Shown: piece after piece, positions 15,024 through 24,401 of the stretch | Layout: each line of letters opens with the position of its first letter | How positions within the stretch are numbered: position 1 is the first letter of the stretch | Source of the DNA: JAWSUT01 sp033549345 | GTDB taxonomy: Bacteria > Bacillota > Dethiobacteria > Dethiobacterales > Dethiobacteraceae | Assembly: GCA_033549345.1 (NCBI GenBank) | Contig: JAWSUT010000012.1 | Span: forward strand, 1 to 64,000 | Length of the DNA stretch: 64,000 nt | Reading direction: 5' to 3' | Program-made: the position numbers and the translations under genes | The notes under the pieces: generated by a model | Seen by the model: only the letters and a program-made list of their open reading frames with translations | Database searches by the model: none | Told to the model about the DNA's origin: nothing

Positions 15024-16123
15024 TGTTAAGGGAAAAGGTAGGGATTGGCCCGGGGCTTTTGTTTATGGTGCTTTATGTCAGTATCTTTAGCTACGGTGTT
15101 TCTCAGGCGCCACGTGTCGCTGCTTTACATATGGGGAACAATGGTTACTGGGGATTTTTACTTGCCTTTGCCATCTCAATTCCTGTTATACTGGGGATTA
15201 GCTGGCTGGGCAGACGTTTTCCCGGCCAGTCTGTAATTCAATACCTTCCCCAAATCGTTGGAACTATTTTGGGAAAGTTACTCGGTTTTATTTTTCTGAT
15301 GGCGATTATGGTTTTAATGGTTTGGACGAGCAGAGCTATTACAGAAGAAGTGAGCCTTTATTTTCTGAGTAGGACACCAATCTGGGCGACGGTAGCTCTG
15401 TTCCTGCTTGTTGCCCTATATGCGGCTTACCAAGGTATAGAAGGGGTGGCCAGACTGGCAGCCTTCGTTTTTCCGGTAACCTTTTTTTTCAGTTTTATGG
15501 CTATCTTGTTTTCTTTTCAAAACTTTGAACTGGATAAAATCCGTCCGCTTTTTTTGATTAATGGGTTTACAATTCCCCTTGGATCTGTCCATATGTTTTA
15601 CCCGTTTATTGTGCTGCTGACAGTATTAGTGATTAACCCGTATCTGACAGAAAAACAAAAAAGTTTTAAGGCAATGACCGGAGCTGCGGTGCTTGCTTTT
15701 TTGCTGATATTTGCAACCATTGTCAGCGGAATCGGCAACTTTGGCGCTTCGGGAATATTGCGGTACAGTTATCCCGTTTTGGAGCTGACCAGAAAAGCCA
15801 ACTTGCCTTTTGTGCTGCAAACTTTTGGCTTATTTTTTGGTGCTACCTGGCTGAGCCAGGTTTTGGTGGCTACAGGCTTCTTTTACTTTGTACTGTCAGA
15901 AGGGGCAGCCCAGCTATTTAATGTGTCAAATTACAAGTTGTTTACTCTGATTCTTTTCCCTGTGACCTATGTTTTAATCATGCTGCCATCCGGAATAATT
16001 GATCTGCGGGCTGTTTTTCCCGCTTTACGATTTGGCGGTTTCGCCCTTACATTGGGTTTTGTTTTGTTATTACCGTTGGTCGCAACTTTAAGAGGGCGGG
16101 GTGATCAGGATAATGCGTCTTAA
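15023..16123 (+). CDS. Spore germination protein, GerB family (B subunit)
   Basis: A 366-residue GerAB-type protein of the APC transporter superfamily with about ten membrane helices. The N-terminus reads GPGLLFMVLYVSIFSYGVSQ, and the middle carries LFLINGFTIPLGSVHMFYPF. Its GTG start uses the last base of the gerA stop (ATAGTG), with GGGGAGGACG as ribosome site. In receptors of this type the B subunit is thought to bind the germinant. It overlaps the C-subunit frame by 23 bases, so all three are translated together. Confidence 0.9.
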   Translation: MLREKVGIGPGLLFMVLYVSIFSYGVSQAPRVAALHMGNNGYWGFLLAFAISIPVILGISWLGRRFPGQSVIQYLPQIVGTILGKLLGFIFLMAIMVLMVWTSRAITEEVSLYFLSRTPIWATVALFLLVALYAAYQGIEGVARLAAFVFPVTFFFSFMAILFSFQNFELDKIRPLFLINGFTIPLGSVHMFYPFIVLLTVLVINPYLTEKQKSFKAMTGAAVLAFLLIFATIVSGIGNFGASGILRYSYPVLELTRKANLPFVLQTFGLFFGATWLSQVLVATGFFYFVLSEGAAQLFNVSNYKLFTLILFPVTYVLIMLPSGIIDLRAVFPALRFGGFALTLGFVLLLPLVATLRGRGDQDNAS

Positions 16124-17222
16124 AGCTTTAATTCTAATTGTCATACTTATTCCATTTTTAGCCGGTTGTTGGGATGTGGAGGAGATTAGCAAGCGAGGAA
16201 TAGCAAATACGGTATTTTTTGATTCCGAACACCCTAAGCAGCGTAAGATGGGGGTCGTTTTAAGTGTTCCTGGTTCTGAAGTGCCTCCTATCGTCGGGAC
16301 TGTGCAACAGTTTGAAAAACGTCATTACGTGATTACCGGGGAAGGTAACTCATTTGTGGATGCCTGGACCGAGATTCAAGCTACCACAATCAGAAATATC
16401 TTCTTTGGCCAAACCAAGGCAATTGTTTTATCGGAGGAGCTTGCCCGGCAAAATATCAATGACATTTTAGATTTTATCGGGCGAATCCCGTTAATCCCAC
16501 CCAATACCCATGTTTTAATTGCCAAGGAAGACCCTGAAAAACTTTTCGAAATGAAAAACAGAGACAACTTCACACCTGGTAACTATATTGATTTTTACTT
16601 TAGGTCTCGACCAATAAGATCACTTGCCATTCCTATTGAATTATGGCGAGTCAGTTCTATTATTGACGAAAATACAGGCGACCCCTTTATACCGCTAATT
16701 AAGTCATCCCAGGGTAACTATCTGATTGCGGGCACAGCTTTGTTTTCCCAGAACCGGATGGTGGGTGAGTTGAGTGAGGAAGAGACGAAGACGTTTGCCT
16801 TAATGAGGGGTACAGATGTGGGATATTTAACAATACCCCTTGGGCCAGACCAACATGTTGCTTTAGCGAAAGTTAAAACTGGTACTGAAATAACTCCGGA
16901 ATTTTCTCCCAACGGTTCACTGACATTTCATCTTACAGTCGAGGCGAATGGCTCCTTGCTGGAAACTTTTCCCCACCGGGAAGTTAATTGGCAAGAAAAA
17001 AAAGAAATCGAAAGAAAAGCTGAAAAGTTAATTAAAAAAGATATTAAGGATCTGATTTCAACGTTTCAGAGTTTAAATACAGATCCCGTAGGATTTGGTG
17101 GGAAGGTAAGGATTACCCATCCAGAGGAATGGGAAGCTATGGACTGGAACTCGGTTTATCCCACCGTTAATTTCACAGTAGAAACCAAATTTTCCGTTAG
17201 GGAAACAGGATTATACAGGTAA
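16101..17222 (+). CDS. Spore germination lipoprotein, Ger(x)C family (C subunit)
   Basis: A 373-residue lipoprotein. The signal ILIVILIPFLAGCWDVEEIS has the lipobox LAGC followed by the WD motif typical of GerAC proteins. The remainder is the three-subdomain GerAC fold, with GKTKAIV-like GQTKAIVLSEELARQ and the C-terminal TVETKFSVRETG. Start uncertain: GTG 16101 (AGAGGG upstream) or ATG 16113; both keep the signal. It completes the receptor and is anchored outside the inner spore membrane. Confidence 0.9.
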   Translation: MIRIMRLKALILIVILIPFLAGCWDVEEISKRGIANTVFFDSEHPKQRKMGVVLSVPGSEVPPIVGTVQQFEKRHYVITGEGNSFVDAWTEIQATTIRNIFFGQTKAIVLSEELARQNINDILDFIGRIPLIPPNTHVLIAKEDPEKLFEMKNRDNFTPGNYIDFYFRSRPIRSLAIPIELWRVSSIIDENTGDPFIPLIKSSQGNYLIAGTALFSQNRMVGELSEEETKTFALMRGTDVGYLTIPLGPDQHVALAKVKTGTEITPEFSPNGSLTFHLTVEANGSLLETFPHREVNWQEKKEIERKAEKLIKKDIKDLISTFQSLNTDPVGFGGKVRITHPEEWEAMDWNSVYPTVNFTVETKFSVRETGLYR

Positions 17223-17256
17223 AAACTTTACCGGCACAGGTAGATAGAAAGTGAAT

Positions 17257-17288
17257 AACCACGGTGTTCAAATATGAACGCCGTGGTT
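17257..17288 (+). terminator. Terminator of the germination operon, AACCACGG family
   Basis: AACCACGGTGTTC pairs with GAACGCCGTGGTT with one mismatch. It differs from other members inside the stem but remains paired. The remaining gap to 17549 holds no gene I can support; TATGAT near 17514 may be the -10 box of the next gene. Confidence 0.75.
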
Positions 17289-17549
17289 TATTTGGTGCGC
17301 CCGGCAGAGGCGCAATCTAACGGGGAAAACCACCATCATCGCGGTAGCAACCTAGTATCTGAAGAAGAACAGTACTTTTTTTGCCGCCTGGAAATCTCCG
17401 GAGAAAGGGAAAAAGAGGGGTATGCCGAATGTAATATAGATGTTTATTAAGCGATTTAAGAATTTTTTAATCTGTTTCTAATCTTCTTCACAGCAGATTT
17501 AAAACATTAGTCGTTATGATAGTACCAGAAAACAAAAAACGGAGGTATT

Positions 17550-18101
17550 ATGATGGCTACAATGGAACAGGTTGAAAAATTAAGAGACAAAGCAAATGTT
17601 ACGTATGATGAAGCAAGAGCAGCGCTGGAAGCTTGTGGTGATGATCTGCTCGATGCAGTGATTTATCTGGAGCGCCAGGGGAAAGTAAAAGCACCGCAGA
17701 ACGGCGGCTATTACAATACAACGAGTCAGGCTGCTGAAGGTAATGAGCAAATAAAAGAAAACTGCAGCGACGATAGTCAGCAGGATGCATCTTTTTCGCG
17801 GTTGCTGAAACGGGTTTTTACATGGTGCGGAAGGATGATTGCCAAGGGTAATCAAAATAGCTTTGAAGTCAGGCAGCATGAACGTGTTATCATTACCATT
17901 CCTGTTACGATCCTTGCTCTGTTTTTACTTTTTGCCTTCTGGGTGGTTGTACCCCTTCTGATTGTCGGTCTCTTTTTCAATTTCAACTATGTCTTTAAAG
18001 GCCCGGATCTGGAGAAAACAGGTGTCAACGATGTAATGGGTTCGGCTTCAAATGCGGCTGAAAACCTGAGGAAAGAAGTTATTGAGGGTCGGAATAAATA
18101 A
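17550..18101 (+). CDS. DUF4342 protein with UBA-like N-terminus and one or two membrane helices
   Basis: A 183-residue protein. Residues 5-45 (EQVEKLRDKANVTYDEARAA, then LEACGDDLLDAVIYLE) match the UBA-like three-helix start shared by DUF4342 and EF-Ts. A polar linker follows, then a hydrophobic stretch (residues about 113-145) that crosses the membrane. The start is ATG behind ACGGAGG. It lies 18 bases ahead of the response regulator, so it may be an accessory or target of that two-component system. Function unknown. Confidence 0.75.
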   Translation: MMATMEQVEKLRDKANVTYDEARAALEACGDDLLDAVIYLERQGKVKAPQNGGYYNTTSQAAEGNEQIKENCSDDSQQDASFSRLLKRVFTWCGRMIAKGNQNSFEVRQHERVIITIPVTILALFLLFAFWVVVPLLIVGLFFNFNYVFKGPDLEKTGVNDVMGSASNAAENLRKEVIEGRNK

Positions 18102-18119
18102 AATGATGCAGGTGCTGTG

Positions 18120-18800
18120 ATGACTGAAAAGATTCTGATTGTCGAAGACGAAGAAAAACTGGCCAGATTTATTGAAATGGAGCTGCAGTACGAGGGCTAT
18201 CAGGCGGAGAAGGCTTATGACGGCAGAACCGGCCTGGATTTGGCGCTAAACGGAAGTTTTGACCTGGTGATCCTGGACATTATGCTGCCGGGACTCAACG
18301 GTATGGAGGTGCTTCGGCGGATACGCCGGAGTTCCTCTGTACCTGTTATCATGCTGACTGCCCGGGATACAATTGTAGACAAGGTGGGGGGCCTCGACAG
18401 CGGTGCGGACGACTACATGACCAAGCCGTTTGAAATCGAGGAGCTTTTGGCAAGAATCCGCACCGCTTTGCGCAAAAGAGGCGGTGCACATGCTACCGGC
18501 CGTCCTTTGAGCGCCGGCGAACTGGTACTGGATGTGGAGCGGCATATGACTAGTGTGCAAAATGTACCGGTTGAACTGACAAAGAAAGAGTTTGGCCTGC
18601 TGCAGTTCTTGCTGGAAAACAAGGGGATTGTTTTGACGCGGGAGACGCTGCTGGAGCGGGTATGGGGTTTTGATTATCTGGGTGATACCAATGTAGTTGA
18701 TGTCTATATCCGCTATCTACGCAGTAAAATTGATGAGGCATTTGGCATTAAACTGATCCACACAATACGCGGAGTGGGGTATGTGATTAAAGATGAGTGA
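18120..18800 (+). CDS. OmpR/PhoB-family response regulator
   Basis: A 226-residue DNA-binding regulator. The receiver domain (1-115) has the acidic pair in VEDEE, phosphoacceptor D53 in VILDIMLPG, T80 and K102 in YMTKPFE. The C-terminal winged helix (about 130-225) ends IRYLRSKIDEAF, then HTIRGVGYVIK. I use ATG 18120; a GTG three bases earlier is also in frame. It overlaps the kinase gene by eight bases. The cognate kinase is the next gene and the regulated genes are not evident. Confidence 0.93.
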   Translation: MTEKILIVEDEEKLARFIEMELQYEGYQAEKAYDGRTGLDLALNGSFDLVILDIMLPGLNGMEVLRRIRRSSSVPVIMLTARDTIVDKVGGLDSGADDYMTKPFEIEELLARIRTALRKRGGAHATGRPLSAGELVLDVERHMTSVQNVPVELTKKEFGLLQFLLENKGIVLTRETLLERVWGFDYLGDTNVVDVYIRYLRSKIDEAFGIKLIHTIRGVGYVIKDE

Positions 18801-20184
18801 TCCAAAACCGGTCAATTCCTCTATTGTGTATAAATTAAACACCTGGCATCTATTTCAGGTGTTTTTAGGCTTCTTCTGGCTCAACCTGATTTTACTGGTC
18901 CTTTTTACAGGACTGGTCTGGCTGCGCGCGGAGCGGGTCGTCAGTGAGGCGGCAGTGTCCATGCCCACAGACGAATATGTATTAGAGGACAGTCCGGACG
19001 GATTCTGGCTGCCGGGATTCATTGATTTTATTTTTGCCGACCACATGGAGAACGCTTTCCGGCAAATCGTTACAGAAGATAACAGTGAGGCTTTCTGGCA
19101 GAGGGTTGAAGGTTTGCGCTACAGGGTGTGGGTGGAAGTTCCGGAAGGAAACAGCTATTATGCGGTGGATTACAGCATTGGCAGCCAGCTGGTTATTTTT
19201 CTGCCTATAGGTATTGTCCTGCTTCTTTATGAACTGCTGTTTTTGCTTGGCAGCATCGGTAAAGGGGCGCGTGCCACACGGAAGGCCCTGCAGCCCATTG
19301 CCGATCTGGCGTTAACAACAAAAACCATCCATACAGCACAGACAGCTCAACCGGATGCACAGCTCCGTGACTTAAAGGGGACCATCGACAATATCGATGT
19401 AACGGAACTGGGCACGAGAATCTCCATTTCCTCGGATCAGCGTGAATTAAAAGACCTGGCCGAAGCAATCAATGCCATGCTCGAGCGGGTAAACAACGCC
19501 TACCGTTCACAGGTACGTTTTGTTTCCGATGCATCGCATGAACTGAGGACCCCGATTGCCGTTATCCAGGGATATGTCAATTTATTGGACCGGTGGGGCA
19601 AAAATGACGAGAAAGCCCTGCATGAATCAATTACCGCTATCAAAGGTGAAGCGGAAAATATGAAGGAGCTGGTAGAACAGCTGCTGTTTCTGGCCCGTGG
19701 GGATAACGATTCGATGCAGCTTGCCATGCAGGAAATCAATCTGACCGAGCTGATAGCGGAAGTACTGCGTGAGACGGAGATGATTGATTCCCAGCATCAG
19801 TTTCTCATGAAAGCAGAATGTGATGTTATTACCACAGGTGATGTGCAGCTGATTAAGCAGGCCATTCGTATCTTTGTGGACAACAGTGTGAAGTACACTC
19901 CGCCCGGCGGGATGATTTCTGTGAATACGGTCTGTGAAGAGGATGCTGCAAAGGTTATCATACAGGATGAGGGAATCGGCATTACGCCGGAGGATATTCC
20001 TTATGTCTTTGACCGTTTTTACCGCTCCGATGATTCCCGTGCCAGAAAAACAGGAGGCACAGGGCTTGGTCTTGCCATTGCCAGATGGATTATTGAACGG
20101 CATAAAGGAAATATTGAAATACTAAGCCGCAAAGACATCGGGACAAGGGTGACTATATCGCTTTTGTACAGTCAACAAAAGTAA
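18793..20184 (+). CDS. Membrane sensor histidine kinase
   Basis: A 463-residue kinase. One membrane helix spans about residues 22-44 and another about 132-153, flanking an external sensor region of roughly 85 residues with no recognised domain. A HAMP-like linker follows, then HisKA with the phosphorylated H249 in SDASHELRTPIAVIQGY, then HATPase with FVDNSVKYTPPGG, DEGIGI, FDRFYRSD and GTGLGLAIARWI boxes. It pairs with the overlapping response regulator. The signal is unknown, and the external loop is rich in acidic and aromatic residues. Confidence 0.93.
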   Translation: MSDPKPVNSSIVYKLNTWHLFQVFLGFFWLNLILLVLFTGLVWLRAERVVSEAAVSMPTDEYVLEDSPDGFWLPGFIDFIFADHMENAFRQIVTEDNSEAFWQRVEGLRYRVWVEVPEGNSYYAVDYSIGSQLVIFLPIGIVLLLYELLFLLGSIGKGARATRKALQPIADLALTTKTIHTAQTAQPDAQLRDLKGTIDNIDVTELGTRISISSDQRELKDLAEAINAMLERVNNAYRSQVRFVSDASHELRTPIAVIQGYVNLLDRWGKNDEKALHESITAIKGEAENMKELVEQLLFLARGDNDSMQLAMQEINLTELIAEVLRETEMIDSQHQFLMKAECDVITTGDVQLIKQAIRIFVDNSVKYTPPGGMISVNTVCEEDAAKVIIQDEGIGITPEDIPYVFDRFYRSDDSRARKTGGTGLGLAIARWIIERHKGNIEILSRKDIGTRVTISLLYSQQK

Positions 20185-20298
20185 TTTAGCCACTGTGGTT
20201 TTTTAACAGTTTCAGACTTTCATTTAGTATTCAATAGCAAGGGGAATGGCATTCTATATGCATTTTTACTCAAAAATCACAACTCAAAAATCAGTTCA

Positions 20299-20328
20299 TT
20301 GACACCGTACTACTATGTGTAGTATAAT
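20299..20328 (+). promoter_or_regulatory. Promoter with a palindromic operator in its spacer
   Basis: TTGACA (20299-20304) and TATAAT (20323-20328) are perfect boxes 18 bases apart. The spacer holds TACTAC-TATGT-GTAGTA (20308-20324), an inverted repeat with 6-base arms that reaches into the -10 box. A repressor bound there would block transcription of the lipoprotein gene. It resembles BlaI/CopY-type sites loosely. Confidence 0.7.
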
Positions 20329-20380
20329 TTTTTTGTCATAACAACAGGAGTTGTGTAACGATATTAAGGAGGCATTCTAT

Positions 20381-20686
20381 TTGAAAAAAAGAGTTGTTGT
20401 TCTAATGCTTGTTCTGGCATTTATTTTAACTGGTTGTGGCCAGAGTAACACAGCTCAGGGGATACCTAAGGCACCTCAAGGCGATAACTGTGCTGAAAAT
20501 GTTGCCTATCTACAGGATGGGATAGACCGCTTTAATGAGGCTTTTGGTGTTTTTCCAACTGATGTAAATGAACTCTTGGAAACAAAGGATGGAAAGGGAC
20601 CTTTTGTTGAGAGCGTACCAGCCTGCCCGGCAGGAAACCGTTACGTTATCGAAAACGGAATAGTCAGAGAGGCTCCTCCTCAGTAA
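20381..20686 (+). CDS. Small secreted lipoprotein with a pseudopilin-like C-terminus
   Basis: A 101-residue lipoprotein. The signal VVVLMLVLAFILTGCGQS has the lipobox LTGC. The mature part contains YLQDGIDRFNEAFGVFPTDV, then ELLETKDGKGPFVESVPACP and GNRYVIENG, which resembles the periplasmic part of type II secretion/competence pseudopilins (chain of small residues, FPT, closing strand), without their N-terminal methylation site. The start is TTG 20381 with AAGGAGG seven bases before it. It has its own strong promoter with an operator. Function unknown. Confidence 0.65.
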   Translation: MKKRVVVLMLVLAFILTGCGQSNTAQGIPKAPQGDNCAENVAYLQDGIDRFNEAFGVFPTDVNELLETKDGKGPFVESVPACPAGNRYVIENGIVREAPPQ

Positions 20687-20739
20687 GAAATTCTGTATCA
20701 AGACTGCAGTTCGCACTTTTTATAGGAAAACAGACAAAG

Positions 20740-20775
20740 CAACCACGGGGTTTATCGCCTCCGTGGTTTTTTGCT
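20740..20775 (+). terminator. Terminator, AACCACGG family
   Basis: AGCAACCACGG pairs with CCGTGGTTTTTTGCT; the T run is part of the descending arm. Ends the lipoprotein transcript. Confidence 0.8.
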
Positions 20776-20815
20776 GTACAGGGCTAGAATCACGTTAGTC
20801 ATGCCACCGGGATTC

Positions 20816-20845
20816 TTGACGATTTGTACCAGGTCATGGTACACT
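20816..20845 (+). promoter_or_regulatory. Promoter and palindromic operator of mrfA-mrfB
   Basis: TTGACG (20816-20821) and TACACT (20840-20845) are 18 bases apart. Between and over the -10 box lies a perfect repeat TGTACCA-GGTCA-TGGTACA (20825-20843). It does not fit the Bacillus LexA box (CGAAC-N4-GTTCG). The regulator is unknown. Confidence 0.65.
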
Positions 20846-20893
20846 GTAAGAACATACGTTCCCTTTGGTGATTGAGGGAGAGGGAGGTGCGAT

Positions 20894-23161
20894 GTGTCTA
20901 AGCTGGAGGAAATGATACAAAGCTGGCGGGCTGATTCTGAAATGATGTCTGACGTCACTCACTGGGAGGTGCTGCCGGCGGCGGAAGGCAGTTATCGGGA
21001 ATTCCCTGACTATTTGGAGCCGCAGTTGTGTGAGGCATTGCGGCGCAGGGGGATTGCGCGGTTATACAGTCACCAGGCTGAGGCGGTAGAAGCGGTTTGG
21101 CGGGGTCAGAATGTGGTGGTTGTTACCCCAACCGCTTCGGGTAAAACGCTCTGTTATAATCTGCCTGTGCTCAGTTCGATTATCAATGAACCGGAAAGTC
21201 GGGCTCTTTACCTTTTTCCCACGAAGGCACTGTCCCAGGATCAGGTGGCGGAATTGCGCGAGCTGGCAGGGGAGACAAAGCTGGATTTACAGGCCTATAC
21301 ATATGACGGGGATACGGAACCCGGTTTGCGTCAGGCCGTGAGGCACAGCGGCCATATTGTTGTGACCAATCCGGATATGCTGCATGCCGGGATTTTACCA
21401 CACCACACCAAATGGATCAAACTGTTTCAGAACCTGAAATATATTGTCATCGACGAGGTGCATCAGTATCGCGGCATTTTCGGCAGCCACCTGGCCAACG
21501 TATTGCGGCGGCTGAAACGAATCTGCCGTTTTTACGGTTCGAACCCGGTCTTTATCCTTTGTTCGGCCACAATTGCCAACCCGGGTGAACTGGCACAAGC
21601 TTTGATCGAAGAGCCGCTGGTGGAAATTACAGAGAACGGGGCTCCCAGGGCGGAGAAGCACTTTGTTTTTTACAATCCACCGGTCATCAACAGGGAACTG
21701 GGATTGCGCCGCAGTTCCCGCATTGTTGCGCAAAAGCTGGCGGCCGGTCTGGTAAGCAAGGGGATACAGACCATCATTTTTACCCGCAGCCGTCTGGCCG
21801 TGGAAGTTATCCTTACCTATCTGCGGCAAAGCTTCAAAACCAGACCCGGTGAAGACAGCGGAATCAAGGGATACCGCGGCGGCTACCTGCCCCGTGAGCG
21901 GCGCGCCATTGAGGCAGGTTTACGCAAAGGAACGGTGAAGGCGGTTGTCAGCACCAATGCGCTGGAGCTGGGCATTGATATCGGCCAGCTTGAAGCCTGC
22001 ATCATTACCGGATATCCCGGGAGTATCGCCGCCACCTGGCAGCAGGCGGGCCGTTCCGGGCGGCGGAGCGGATCTTCGCTTGCGGTGCTGATAGGCAACA
22101 GTGATCCGTTGAACCAGTATATTATGGGCAACCCGGACTATTTTTTCAACAGCCCTCCGGAGAGAGCTCTGATCAATCCCGACAACCTGATTATCTTAAC
22201 GAACCATCTGCGCTGTGCCGCTTTTGAACTGCCTTTCCATAAGGGTGAACAGTTTGGACAGGCACAGATCCAGGAGATTCTGGAGTTTCTGGTAGACGAA
22301 CAGGTTTTATTTGAAGCGGACGGTCGCTATCACTGGATGGATGATGCTTACCCGGCGGAGGAAATCAGCCTGCGCAGCGCTGCCCGTGAGAATGTGGTGA
22401 TCATCGATATTACACAACCGCAGCCCAGGGTAATCGGCGAGGTGGACAGGTTCAGCGCACCCATGCTTGTGCACGAGGAAGCCATCTATATGCACGGAGG
22501 AGAACAGTACCAGGTGGAGAGTCTCGATTTCCCCGAAAAAAAGGCGTATGTCTGCAGAGTTGACGTAAACTATTTTACAGATGCCAACCTGGCAGTAGAC
22601 CTAAAAGTTTTGGATGTTTTTGTTCAAGAGAAGTCATCTTTGACGCGTGCCTGGGGCGAAGTGCGAATTAATGCCCTGGTATCCATGTTTAAGAAGATAC
22701 GGTTTAATACCCATGAGAACCTGGGCGCAGGTCCTGTTAACCTGCCGGAAACAGAGATGCATACAACAGCGTTTTGGCTCTCATTTGCCCCGGAAACCCT
22801 TAAGGGGATGACAACGGCCCAGATTCAGGCAGGCCTTTTGGGACTGTCTCATCTTTCATCCCGTATTGCTTCTTTCTTTCTGATGGGGGACCCGCGGGAT
22901 CTGCGTTCTGTCTGTCAGGTCAGGGCACCGTTTACCGAACTGCCGACTCTTTATATTTACGACAATTTTCCCGGCGGTGTCGGATACAGCCAGGAAATCT
23001 ATAATGTATACAAAGACATATTTACGGCTGCCCGTGAGGTGATCATTAACTGCAGCTGCAGCAGCGGCTGTCCATCCTGTGTGGGGACGGAGCACGAGGT
23101 CGGAGAGGCGGGTAAACAGCATACGCTTCGCCTGTTGGAGGTGGTCTGCCATGACCACTGA
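20894..23161 (+). CDS. mrfA: DEAH-type DNA helicase MrfA (YprA)
   Basis: A 755-residue superfamily 2 helicase. Motif I TPTASGKT includes K84, motif II is DEVH (187-190), CSATIANP is motif III, and QQAGRSGRR motif VI. The DUF1998 C-terminal region ends with the four-cysteine cluster NCSCSSGCPSC, which binds zinc in Bacillus MrfA. In Bacillus subtilis MrfA and MrfB repair mitomycin C damage without UvrA. The start is GTG 20894 after GGGAGGTG. The stop overlaps the next gene by eleven bases. Length and motifs are complete. Confidence 0.92.
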   Translation: MSKLEEMIQSWRADSEMMSDVTHWEVLPAAEGSYREFPDYLEPQLCEALRRRGIARLYSHQAEAVEAVWRGQNVVVVTPTASGKTLCYNLPVLSSIINEPESRALYLFPTKALSQDQVAELRELAGETKLDLQAYTYDGDTEPGLRQAVRHSGHIVVTNPDMLHAGILPHHTKWIKLFQNLKYIVIDEVHQYRGIFGSHLANVLRRLKRICRFYGSNPVFILCSATIANPGELAQALIEEPLVEITENGAPRAEKHFVFYNPPVINRELGLRRSSRIVAQKLAAGLVSKGIQTIIFTRSRLAVEVILTYLRQSFKTRPGEDSGIKGYRGGYLPRERRAIEAGLRKGTVKAVVSTNALELGIDIGQLEACIITGYPGSIAATWQQAGRSGRRSGSSLAVLIGNSDPLNQYIMGNPDYFFNSPPERALINPDNLIILTNHLRCAAFELPFHKGEQFGQAQIQEILEFLVDEQVLFEADGRYHWMDDAYPAEEISLRSAARENVVIIDITQPQPRVIGEVDRFSAPMLVHEEAIYMHGGEQYQVESLDFPEKKAYVCRVDVNYFTDANLAVDLKVLDVFVQEKSSLTRAWGEVRINALVSMFKKIRFNTHENLGAGPVNLPETEMHTTAFWLSFAPETLKGMTTAQIQAGLLGLSHLSSRIASFFLMGDPRDLRSVCQVRAPFTELPTLYIYDNFPGGVGYSQEIYNVYKDIFTAAREVIINCSCSSGCPSCVGTEHEVGEAGKQHTLRLLEVVCHDH

Positions 23162-24386
23162 TACCCGTTCCCGCCTGAAAAGGCTGCAAAGTTCCGGGGA
23201 ACTGGGCAGTAAAAATCCCCCGGCTGCGGTAAATACAGTACAAGCCCGGCAGGAGTTTCTTTTTCCCGGCCAGGATGTGTTTGCTGAAACAAACGCCGCC
23301 TCCTGCTACTATCGCCAACTGCGCGTCCCCCTGGATCAAAAGCACGGTAACGGGCCGCTTGCGGAGCTGCTGCATTGCCGGGGGGCCGATCTGGTCCTGC
23401 CGGCCCGGGACGGCTTGCTGGCGGAGATTAACCCGAGAGAATCGCTATTTCTAGACATTGAAACCACCGGCCTGGTAGGAGGCACCGGCACCTGGGTTGT
23501 GCTCCTCGGCCTTGGTTGGGTTCAGAATAATGCTTTCTACCTGCGGCAATATTTTTTGCGTCACCCATCCGAAGAGAAAGCAATGCTTGCTCATTTCACT
23601 GAAACAGCTGCTCGATTTACCAGTGTGGTGACATTTAACGGCAAGACTTTTGATTTGCCCATGATTCAGTCCCGACAGATTTTAACCGGACTCTGCGGTA
23701 TCCGGCCCAAACACCACCTGGACCTGCTTTTCTGCTCGCGCCGGCTGTGGCGGGAGCGCCTGGCCTCCTGCAGCCTGCGTTCTCTGGAGAGTGCTCTGCT
23801 TGGGCTGCAGCGGCATGGGGACATTCCCGGTGAAGAAATACCGGCTGTATACTTCAACTATCTGCGGCGTGGTGAAACAACAAGACTGCGGGATATTTTT
23901 GAACATAATGTGCTGGATATTCTCTCCATGGTTAGGCTTTTGGCCTGTGTGGCCGGGGCAGCCAAAGAAGAACCGGAGCATCCGGCAGACTGCATCTCTC
24001 TGGGCAGACTTTGTTATGAGCAGGGACAGGTTGACAGGGCTGTCCGGCTGTATCACAGAGCCGCTGCCTGCGGCGAGGAGCGTCTGGAGCAGGCAGCAGT
24101 TCTGCGCCTTTCATTTATCTTCAAACGCCAGGGGTTCTGGAGTGAAGCTGCGGAGTTGTGGAATCAGCTGATCCAACAGTCCTGCCGCGATGTAACGCCT
24201 TATGTAGAACTGGCTAAATACTATGAGCACCGTGCCGGTGATTATAAAACTGCGCAGGCAATGACAGAGCAGGCGCTCGCCCGCAGTCATGGAGGCTTAT
24301 ACCAACTAACAAGCGGCCAGCTTAGCAGACCTGCCCTGCACCATCGTTTAAACCGGTTGCAACAAAAACTGGCGCGGCACTCCTGA
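23151..24386 (+). CDS. mrfB: RNase H-like exonuclease MrfB (YprB) with TPR-like tail
   Basis: A 411-residue partner of MrfA. After a variable N-terminus, the YprB RNase H-like domain starts at LFLDIETTGL (first two acidic residues), followed by VVTFNGKTFDLPMIQSR, HHLDLLFCSRRLW and HNVLDILSMVRLLA, which supply the other acids of a DEDD exonuclease. From about residue 275, helical repeats (LGRLCYEQGQVDRAVRLYHR) look like TPR. The start is ATG 23151 after TTGGAGGTGG; the frame open from 23079 would lie in mrfA. The overlap implies coupling. Confidence 0.9.
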   Translation: MTTDTRSRLKRLQSSGELGSKNPPAAVNTVQARQEFLFPGQDVFAETNAASCYYRQLRVPLDQKHGNGPLAELLHCRGADLVLPARDGLLAEINPRESLFLDIETTGLVGGTGTWVVLLGLGWVQNNAFYLRQYFLRHPSEEKAMLAHFTETAARFTSVVTFNGKTFDLPMIQSRQILTGLCGIRPKHHLDLLFCSRRLWRERLASCSLRSLESALLGLQRHGDIPGEEIPAVYFNYLRRGETTRLRDIFEHNVLDILSMVRLLACVAGAAKEEPEHPADCISLGRLCYEQGQVDRAVRLYHRAAACGEERLEQAAVLRLSFIFKRQGFWSEAAELWNQLIQQSCRDVTPYVELAKYYEHRAGDYKTAQAMTEQALARSHGGLYQLTSGQLSRPALHHRLNRLQQKLARHS

Positions 24387-24401
24387 TATAATAAAGGGAT
24401 T

